64,000 nucleotides of DNA, taken from assembly GCF_007752535.1 (NCBI RefSeq), contig NZ_CP036426.1:7254001-7318000 (forward strand), in the 5' to 3' direction. Below the pieces are notes generated by a model. It worked only from the letters and a program-made list of their open reading frames with translations, did not search any database and was not told the origin of the DNA. This document shows, one piece after another, positions 55,294-64,000 of the stretch; position 1 is the first letter of the stretch; the number at the start of each line of letters is the position of its first letter. A program made the translations under genes and the position numbers. The stretch comes from Tautonia plasticadhaerens. GTDB taxonomy: Bacteria > Planctomycetota > Planctomycetia > Isosphaerales > Isosphaeraceae.

Positions 55294-57744
55294 ATGCGCT
55301 CCCTCCGCTTCCCTCCCCCCGCCGCCCTTGCGGTGCTGCTGGCGGCCTCGGCCGCTTCGGCTTCCTCCCCGGATCTGAGCAGCGTCCTGCCCCCCGGCGG
55401 CCAGCGGGGGACCGAGCTGGAGCTGGCCCTCTCCGGCGCCCGGCTCGGCGACGCCCAGCAGATCCTCTGGTACCAGCCGGGCATCGAGACGCTGGGCATC
55501 GAGAAGGTCGACGACAACAACGTGAAGGCGAAGATCCGGATCGCACCCGACGCCCGGCTCGGCCTCTACGACCTGAGGGTCCGCACCGCGACCGGCCTCA
55601 GCCACCTGCGGACCTTCTCCGTCGGCGCCTATCCCGAGGTCGCCGAGGCCGAGCCGAACAACGACTTCCAGGCCCCGCAGGAGATCCCCCTCGGCGTCAC
55701 CGTCGTCGGCGTGGCCGAGAACGAGGACGACGACTACTTCATCATCCAGGCCACCAAGGGGCAGCGGATCACCGCCGAGGTCGAGGGCATCCGCCTGGGC
55801 AAGACCCTGTTCGACCCCTACGTCGCCATCCTCAACACCGACCGCTTCGAGCTGGCCCGCAGCGACGACGCCAGCCTCGTCCGCCAGGACGGCATCGTCC
55901 AGCTCGTCGCCCCCGAGGACGGCCGCTACGTCGTGCAGGTCCGCGAGAGCTCCTACCAGGGCAACGGGAACTGCCACTACCGCCTCCACGTCGGCCACTT
56001 CCCCCGGCCCCGGGCGGTCGTCCCCGCGGGCGGGCCGCTCGGCGAGACGATCGAGGTCCTGTGGCTCGGCGACGTGGAGGGGGATCGCACCGAGGCCGTC
56101 ACCCTGCCCGCCGAGCCCGACCCGACCTTCGGCCTGGTCGCCGAGGACGACCGGGGCGTCTCGCCCGCCCCCTATCCCTTCCGCCTCAGCCCCTTCGGCA
56201 ACGTGATCGAGGCCGAGCCGAACGAGTCGCACGACCAGGCCGTCCCCTTCGCGCCGCCGATGGCGCTCAATGGCGTGATCGAGCGGGACGGCGACGTGGA
56301 CCACTTCGCCTTCGAGGCCAAGGCCGGCCAGGTCCTCGACGTCCGCGTCTTCGCCCGGTCCCTCGGCTCGCCGCTCGACGCCGTGCTCTGGGTCGCCAAG
56401 CAGGGCGGCGACACCATTGGCGCCAGCGACGACCAGGGCGGCCCCGACAGCTACTACCGCTTCAGCGCCCCCGAGGACGGCCGCTACGTCGTCGGCATCC
56501 GCGACCACCTCACCAAGGGCAGCCCGACGCACGCCTACCGGATCGAGGTCACCCCGGTCGCCCCGAAGCTGACGATCAGCCCGCAGAACGAGAACCCGCA
56601 GATCGGCGTCATCAACGCCCCGGTCCCCCGGGGAAACCGCGTCGCCCTGCTGCTGAACGCCGGCCGGGCCGACTTCGGCGGCGACCTCACCTTCGCCGCC
56701 TCCGACCTCCCCCCGGGCGTCACCTTCGAGGCCGACACGATGACGGCCAACATCGCCCAGATGCCCGTGCTCCTCTCCGCCGCCGCCGACGCCCCCGCCT
56801 CCGGCTCGCTGGCGAACCTGGCCGGCACGCCGACCGACCCGAACCTCGCCTCGGTCCCCTCCGAGCTGTCCCACACCGTCGAGCTGGTCCAGGGGGCCAA
56901 CAACGTCCCCTTCTGGACCCGCACCGTGGGCCGACTGGCCGTGGGGGTCACCGAGGAGGCCCCCTACTCCATCGAGGTCGTCGAGCCCAAGGTGCCGATC
57001 GTCCGCAACGGCTCGATGCAGCTGAAGGTGGTGGCGACGAGGGCCGAGGGGTTCACCGCGCCGATCTCGGTCTACCTCCCCTGGAACCCCCCCGGCATCG
57101 GCTCGGCCGGCGGCGTGGCGATTCCCGAGGGGCAGACCGAGGCGCTCATCCCCATCAACGCCAACGACAACGCCCCGCTCCAGACCTGGAAGGTCGTCGT
57201 CAACGGCGCCTCCGGCGGCCCGACCGGCCCGGTCGTCGTCAGCTCGCAGCTCGCCCCGCTGACCGTGGCCGAGAAGTTCCTCACCCTGGAATTCCAGCGC
57301 GCCTCCGGCGAGCAAGGGGCCCAGGTCCCCCTGCTGGTGAAGGTGAACAAACTGGCCGACTTCGAGGGCGAGGCCACCGTCACCCTCGTCGGCCTGCCCA
57401 ACGCCGCGACCACCGAGGTGAAGACGATCACCAGGGACACCCCCGAGCTGGTCTTCCCCATCTCGATCGCCGCCGAGACGCCCGAAGGCACCCACAAGAA
57501 CCTCTTCTGCCAGGTCGTCGTCACCCAGCACGGCGAGCCGATCCTGCACAACCTGGGCTCGACCGAACTCCGGGTCGACAAGCCCCTCCCCAAGGAGGAG
57601 CCCAAGGCCGAGGCCGCCGCCACTGCCCCCGAGCCCCCCAAGGAGGCGCCGGCGAAGCCCCTGAGCCCACTCGAAAAGCTCCGGCTCGAGCAGCAGGAAC
57701 GCAACAAGGCCAAGCCGGACGCGGCAGCAGGCGGCGACGAATAA
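55294..57744 (+). CDS. Secreted protein with pre-peptidase C-terminal (PPC) domains
   Basis: 816 residues with a signal peptide (AALAVLLAASAASAS). After an N-terminal immunoglobulin-like part (about 25-105, GGQRGTELELALSGARLGDA) come two PPC-like beta sandwiches starting with AEAEPNNDFQAPQEIPLG (about 116) and IEAEPNESHDQAVPFAPP (about 304). Each has the typical DxDxF/Y pattern (DDDYFIIQ, DVDHFAFEAKAGQ). Later parts are further beta domains (about 440-760). The C-terminus is a glutamate/lysine/alanine-rich coil (LEKLRLEQQERNKAK). PPC domains aid secretion or substrate binding; the role here is likely surface or periplasmic. The ATG at 55294 is preceded by GCGAGGATC. Confidence 0.87.
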   Translation: MRSLRFPPPAALAVLLAASAASASSPDLSSVLPPGGQRGTELELALSGARLGDAQQILWYQPGIETLGIEKVDDNNVKAKIRIAPDARLGLYDLRVRTATGLSHLRTFSVGAYPEVAEAEPNNDFQAPQEIPLGVTVVGVAENEDDDYFIIQATKGQRITAEVEGIRLGKTLFDPYVAILNTDRFELARSDDASLVRQDGIVQLVAPEDGRYVVQVRESSYQGNGNCHYRLHVGHFPRPRAVVPAGGPLGETIEVLWLGDVEGDRTEAVTLPAEPDPTFGLVAEDDRGVSPAPYPFRLSPFGNVIEAEPNESHDQAVPFAPPMALNGVIERDGDVDHFAFEAKAGQVLDVRVFARSLGSPLDAVLWVAKQGGDTIGASDDQGGPDSYYRFSAPEDGRYVVGIRDHLTKGSPTHAYRIEVTPVAPKLTISPQNENPQIGVINAPVPRGNRVALLLNAGRADFGGDLTFAASDLPPGVTFEADTMTANIAQMPVLLSAAADAPASGSLANLAGTPTDPNLASVPSELSHTVELVQGANNVPFWTRTVGRLAVGVTEEAPYSIEVVEPKVPIVRNGSMQLKVVATRAEGFTAPISVYLPWNPPGIGSAGGVAIPEGQTEALIPINANDNAPLQTWKVVVNGASGGPTGPVVVSSQLAPLTVAEKFLTLEFQRASGEQGAQVPLLVKVNKLADFEGEATVTLVGLPNAATTEVKTITRDTPELVFPISIAAETPEGTHKNLFCQVVVTQHGEPILHNLGSTELRVDKPLPKEEPKAEAAATAPEPPKEAPAKPLSPLEKLRLEQQERNKAKPDAAAGGDE

Positions 57745-57931
57745 CGATCTCGCCCGAAGGCCCGACTCGATCCCTCGAGCCTTCCTGCGGGTGAGAGGTG
57801 GTTGGAGGCCGGGTGAGGGGGCGACTGCTCGACTCGCCCCGCCCCTCGAACGAACGCCCGACGCAGCCGACCCGCATCCTCACGGACCGAACCCGACCGA
57901 CCGAAGCAGCCGACGGTAGGAGACGCCACCC

Positions 57932-60376
<2,445 letters not shown>

Positions 60377-60397
60377 TCCAACAGGGACGGATCCAAT

Positions 60398-60423
60398 CCC
60401 TCTCCCCGCCTGCGGGGAGAGGG
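60398..60423. repeat. Perfect inverted repeat between DUF1553 and cytochrome-WD40 genes
   Basis: CCCTCTCCCCGC pairs with GCGGGGAGAGGG around a two-base spacer (CT). It begins 21 bases after the DUF1549/DUF1553 stop. There is no T-run. It looks like a dispersed REP-type hairpin rather than a classical terminator. Confidence 0.6.
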
Positions 60424-60501
60424 TTGGGCGTCAACCCCATCCAACGCGACGAACGCACCCGCCCCCCGATCCTCCCGAGCCGATCCCCGAGGTCCCCTGC
60501 G

Positions 60502-62685
60502 ATGCGAGCCCTCCCCCCCACCGCGACCGCGGCCCTCGCCCTGCTGCTGCCGCTCGGCCTGCCGGCCGCCCCGGCGAGGGCGGCCGAGGACGCGAAGCTC
60601 AACTTCACCGACAACGCCTCGAAGATCTTCCAGGCCCGCTGCAACACCTGCCACAATGCCGACAAGGCCTCCGGCGGCCTGAACTTGACGACCTTTGCCA
60701 GCATGATGGAGGGCGGCGGCTCCGGATCGGCCATCGAGCCCGGCGACCCCGACAACTCCTGGCTCTTCCTCCTGGTCTCGCACCAGGAGACGCCGCACAT
60801 GCCGCCCAACGCCCCGCGGATCCCCGACGAGGAGTTGGAGACGCTCCGCTCCTGGATCGAGGCCGGCGCCCCCGAGTCGGCCGGCAGCGTCGTCAACGTC
60901 CAGAAGAAGCCGAAGATGGAGTTCACCCTGGATCCCTCGGCCATCGGCAAGCCCTCCGGCGAGCCCGCCATGCCCCAGGGCCTCCCCACCGAGCCCGTCC
61001 TGGTGAACGACCGCCCCGGCGCCATCCTCGCCCTCGCCGCCAGCCCCTGGGCCCCCCTCGTCGCCGTAGGCCAGCACAAGCAGGTGCTTTTGTATGACAC
61101 CCAGCACCAGTACCTCCGCGCCGTCCTCCCCTTCCCCGAGGGGGACGTCCACGTGGTCAAGTTCACCCGGGACGGCGACCTCCTGATAGCCGGGGGGGGC
61201 CGGGGGGGCCAGTCGGGCCGGGTCATCGTCTGGGACGTGAAGACCGGCGCGCGGATCATCGAGGCCGGCCAGGAATACGACCTCGTCCTCGGCGCCGACC
61301 TCAGCCCCGACCGCTCCCTCGTCGCCCTCGGCGGCCCGAGCAAGGTCCTCCGCGTCTACAGCACCGCCGACGACTCCCTCGTCTACGAGCAGAAGAAGCA
61401 CACCGACTGGGTCACCTCCGTCTCCTTCAGCCCCGACGGCGTCCTGCTCGCCTCCGGGGACCGCAACGGCGGAACCCTGGTCTGGGAGGCCCGCACCGGC
61501 CGCGAATTCTACACCCTCGCCGGCCACGGTGCCCGGGTCACCGACCTCGACTGGCGGCTCGACTCCAACGTCCTCGCCTCGGCATCGGAAGACGCCTCGG
61601 TGAAGACCTGGGACATGTTCACCGGCAACCAGATCAAGACCTGGTCCGCCCACGGCGGCGGCACGACCTCCGCCCGGTTCGCCAAGGACGGCCGCCTCGT
61701 CACCAGCGGCCGGGACCGCGTCGCCAGGCTCTGGGACCAGGACGGCAAGGAGCTGAAGGCGTATGGCGGCTTCGAAGACCTCGCCCTCCAGGCCGCCCTC
61801 GGCCACGACGACGCCACCGTCGTCGCCGGCTCCTTCGACGGCGTCGTCCGCCTCTTCAAGGCCGACGACGCCACCCCGCTCGGCGACCTCCGCGCCAACC
61901 CCCTGACCGTCGCCTCCCGACTGGAACAGCTCCGCCCCGAGGCCGAGGCGGCGCAGGCCCGGGCCGACGCCGCGACGGCCGAGCTGGAGCCGCTCAGCCA
62001 GGCCGCCGCCTCGGCCGCCGAGGCCCTCGCCGCCGCCGACACGCAGTTCAAGGTCGCCGAGGCCGCCGCCGCCCAGGCCGCCGCCGCGACCACCCAGGCC
62101 GAGGCCGCCGCCACCGAGTCGACCACCGCCCACCAGGCTGCGCTCGACGCCTTCCGCCAGGCCGCCGAGGCCGACGCGAAGGCCCTCGAATCCCTCGCCT
62201 CCGCCTCCCGGGCCGCCGCCGACGCCGCCTCGTCCACCCGATCCCTCGCCGAGCAGGCCGCCGCCGCACCGGGCGACCCCGCCGCCCGGCAGTCCGCCGA
62301 ACAGGCGATGGCCGACCGATCGACCGCCACCCAGGCGGTCGTCCCTGCCCTGGCCGCCGTGATCGCCTCGGCCGACGCCATCAAGGCCGCCCGGTCCCCG
62401 CTGGCCGAGGCCTCCGCAAAGAGGCAGGCCGCCGACGCCGCCCTCGCCGCCGCGAAGGCCGCCTCCCAGGCCGCCGCCGACGCCGTCGCCCCGCTCCAGG
62501 TCGCCCTCGACCAGGCGACCGCCGCGAAGGCCGCCGCCGACGCCGCCCTCGCGGCAAAGGCCCCCGCCGCCGACGCCCTCGTCGCGCAGGCCGAATCCTA
62601 CCGCATCCGGCTCGACGCCCTCCTCGCCGAACTCGACGCCCGGCAGCCCGAGCCCGCCGCCGCGGCGTCGATCAACGAGGAATGA
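60502..62685 (+). CDS. Secreted c-type cytochrome (PSCyt1-like) fused to WD40 repeats and an alanine-rich coiled coil
   Basis: 727 residues with a signal peptide (ATAALALLLPLGLPAAPARA). A small cytochrome domain follows with C47-NTC50-H51 and HMPPNAPRIPDEEL. Then come about seven WD40-like blades (about 165-465; VTSVSFSPDGVLLASGDRNGG, VTDLDWRLDSNVLASASEDAS). The last 250 residues are almost only alanine, glutamate, aspartate, serine and lysine (AEAAQARADAATAELEPLSQ) and should form a long coiled coil or extended helix. Its place after the DUF1549/DUF1553 gene suggests they act together outside the membrane. The ATG at 60502 begins the signal peptide. Confidence 0.9.
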   Translation: MRALPPTATAALALLLPLGLPAAPARAAEDAKLNFTDNASKIFQARCNTCHNADKASGGLNLTTFASMMEGGGSGSAIEPGDPDNSWLFLLVSHQETPHMPPNAPRIPDEELETLRSWIEAGAPESAGSVVNVQKKPKMEFTLDPSAIGKPSGEPAMPQGLPTEPVLVNDRPGAILALAASPWAPLVAVGQHKQVLLYDTQHQYLRAVLPFPEGDVHVVKFTRDGDLLIAGGGRGGQSGRVIVWDVKTGARIIEAGQEYDLVLGADLSPDRSLVALGGPSKVLRVYSTADDSLVYEQKKHTDWVTSVSFSPDGVLLASGDRNGGTLVWEARTGREFYTLAGHGARVTDLDWRLDSNVLASASEDASVKTWDMFTGNQIKTWSAHGGGTTSARFAKDGRLVTSGRDRVARLWDQDGKELKAYGGFEDLALQAALGHDDATVVAGSFDGVVRLFKADDATPLGDLRANPLTVASRLEQLRPEAEAAQARADAATAELEPLSQAAASAAEALAAADTQFKVAEAAAAQAAAATTQAEAAATESTTAHQAALDAFRQAAEADAKALESLASASRAAADAASSTRSLAEQAAAAPGDPAARQSAEQAMADRSTATQAVVPALAAVIASADAIKAARSPLAEASAKRQAADAALAAAKAASQAAADAVAPLQVALDQATAAKAAADAALAAKAPAADALVAQAESYRIRLDALLAELDARQPEPAAAASINEE

Positions 62686-62879
62686 TCCCTGACCGCGTCA
62701 CTCGGATCTCGACGGGCCGGTGAACTTCCCCCGGCCCGCCCCCTTGCGCGTGGTCGGATGGATTGCTCCTGTCGGACCTCGCTCGGGACGTCGGCCTGGC
62801 GACGAGCCGATTCCCGTCCGGCGACACGGTTCCGGTCATTCAACCGAGTCCTGCGAATGGGGCCGGGCCCGGCACACGC

Positions 62880-62907
62880 TTGCACCGCACCCTGCGACAA
62901 GTGTAAG
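62880..62907 (+). promoter_or_regulatory. Possible promoter for the gene at 62955
   Basis: TTGCAC (62880-62885) and TGTAAG (62902-62907), 16 bases apart, precede the start by about 48 bases. Both are partial matches, in a region otherwise poor in A/T. Confidence 0.3.
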
Positions 62908-62954
62908 GTGGCTCCCATCGGACAGGTGTCCTGGTCGACCTGGGGGAGCCGTTC

Positions 62955-64000
62955 ATGAAGAATGTATCGAGGGTGATCGCGCTCGCATGCCTGCTCCCCT
63001 GGCCGATCTCCACCGCGCAGTCTCCGGTCGAGGGGGACCACGCAGGCCACGCGGCGGACCCTGCCGAGCTGGTGAAGAGGATCCGCGAGTCGGAGGCCTG
63101 GATCGACCGCGTCAGCTCCTTCCACCTGGAGGCGATCTCCACCTTCCGGTTGACGCCCGAAGGGGTCGAGCAGCGGCGTCGGGAGTTTGAGGAACAGAAC
63201 CCCGGGGTCGAGCCCGACCCGGAACGCTTCCCCGACCTGCGGCCGGTCACGACCACGTCGGTCGAACTCGCCTTCGAAGGGGATCGGCTCCGCTACCTCG
63301 CCGCACCGGAGGACCAGTATGAAGAACTCCGGCTCTGGGATGGCCGCCGCTTCGTCGGCCGGACCCGGAGCCTCCAGCCAGGCGTCGACCGCACCGATTA
63401 CCTGCTGGCTTCGAAGCCGGAGGATCGATTCCAGCCCGTCTTCTGGCTCTACCTGTACGCCTTCCGAGCCGGCCCGAGGGCGGAACGCTGGTATCCGGAT
63501 GGGAGCTACCAGAGCCAACTCGGATACTACGGGGATCCGAAGGACTTCGTCGATGCCGGGAGCGTCGAGTTCCGCGGCATCCCGTGCCGCCGCCTGACTT
63601 ATTTCCCCTCCTGGACCCAGCTCTTCGTCGGCGTCGAGGACGGGTGTCTTCGGGGGACGAGGACCGGTGCCCAGAGTCTCCCGGACATGGAGCAACGAGT
63701 CCTCCGGGCGGTCAACGAACTCGGGCACTCCTTCGAATCGCTGGAGGATGCCGCCGCCTGGCGAGAGTCCCTCGGCCCGGAGCAACGGCAGCAGTTGGAG
63801 AGAGACCTGGGCCGGACGATGCACAGTTGGGTCGAACCGAACTTTGAACAGGCCCTCTGGGATTATCAAGAAGTCGCCCCCGGCTGCTGGCTGCCCATGA
63901 CCCAGGAGTCGGTCACCTTCGACGTGGACGAGGAGGGCCGGACCTTCGAGGCGCTGAGGAACCGGGTGGAGGTCGTCGCCGTCTCGGTCAACGCCGATCT
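62955..64000 (+). CDS. Predicted secreted protein, function unknown (cut by right edge)
   Basis: The frame is open from the ATG at 62955 to the end of the window (348 codons), so the gene is incomplete. GGGGGAGCC stands a few bases before the ATG. It starts with a signal peptide (KNVSRVIALACLLPWPISTA). The body resembles secreted planctomycete proteins of the LolA/outer-membrane lipoprotein-sorting type fold: a helical lead (LVKRIRESEAWIDRVSSFHL), then many short strands (VELAFEGDRLRYLAAPEDQY, ELRLWDGRRFVGRT). The fold assignment is tentative. No catalytic motif is seen. Confidence 0.75.
   Translation, partial: MKNVSRVIALACLLPWPISTAQSPVEGDHAGHAADPAELVKRIRESEAWIDRVSSFHLEAISTFRLTPEGVEQRRREFEEQNPGVEPDPERFPDLRPVTTTSVELAFEGDRLRYLAAPEDQYEELRLWDGRRFVGRTRSLQPGVDRTDYLLASKPEDRFQPVFWLYLYAFRAGPRAERWYPDGSYQSQLGYYGDPKDFVDAGSVEFRGIPCRRLTYFPSWTQLFVGVEDGCLRGTRTGAQSLPDMEQRVLRAVNELGHSFESLEDAAAWRESLGPEQRQQLERDLGRTMHSWVEPNFEQALWDYQEVAPGCWLPMTQESVTFDVDEEGRTFEALRNRVEVVAVSVNAD

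Overview
The window is about 64 kb of very GC-rich bacterial DNA. Its gene content points to a planctomycete, most likely family Isosphaeraceae (for example a Tautonia- or Singulisphaera-like organism). Indicators are two large planctomycete-type membrane-bound dehydrogenase/cytochromes with HEAT repeats and a C-terminal CxxCH site, a DUF1501 protein, a DUF1549/DUF1553 protein with CxxCH sites, a PSCyt1-type cytochrome fused to WD40 repeats, a PEP-CTERM surface protein, Uma2-family proteins and many secreted proteins of unknown function. The taxonomic call is inference from gene families. No rRNA is present. I support 49 protein genes (two cut by the window edges), one frameshifted gene remnant and one tRNA.

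Layout. 1-650: end of a SpoU/TrmH RNA methyltransferase. 657-5217 (minus): tight operon of succinate-semialdehyde-type dehydrogenase, membrane protein, Uma2 protein and FAD monooxygenase. 5618-13107 (plus): PEP-CTERM protein and two large c-type cytochrome/dehydrogenase paralogues, followed by a frameshifted amidohydrolase remnant (13132-13508). 13569-19542 (minus): a lipoprotein, then 5-oxoprolinase subunits PxpC, PxpA and PxpB with a rhomboid protease between A and B, preceded by an AhpD-like peroxidase-related gene with an in-frame TGA exactly where the catalytic cysteine of a CxxC motif belongs. 19626-23042 (plus): secreted protein, FabI, a NUDIX hydrolase and a membrane protein. 23123-26439 (minus): trigger factor, two ClpP paralogues and tRNA-Gly(GCC). 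26740-29354 (plus): FHA protein, an HTH/S24-fold regulator lacking its catalytic residues, and a lipoprotein. 29384-34550 (minus): CsrA and a carotenoid cluster (polyprenyl synthase, CrtI, CrtB, CrtC). 34551-35833: 1.3 kb without a convincing gene, partly lower in GC and carrying a short direct repeat. 35834-38106 (plus): TypA and an ACT-domain protein. 38147-52705 (minus): a long run centred on sugar metabolism (two xylose-isomerase-like TIM barrels, a Gfo/Idh/MocA dehydrogenase, a ManA-like cupin, xylulokinase), plus a GNAT-hydroxylase/methyltransferase fusion, a GT39-like transferase, a UlaG-like hydrolase, a MetE-like protein and an M1 aminopeptidase. 53207-64000 (plus): the planctomycete secretome set DUF1501, Uma2, PPC-domain protein, DUF1549/DUF1553 protein and cytochrome-WD40 protein, then a secreted protein running off the right edge.

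The most noteworthy observation is the candidate selenoprotein at 18952-19542. Homology continues in one frame on both sides of a TGA, the TGA makes the redox motif CxxU, and the RNA just downstream can fold into a SECIS-like two-stem hairpin with a GU-containing apical loop. Selenocysteine machinery (selA, selB, selC, selD) is not in this window and must be sought elsewhere in the genome.
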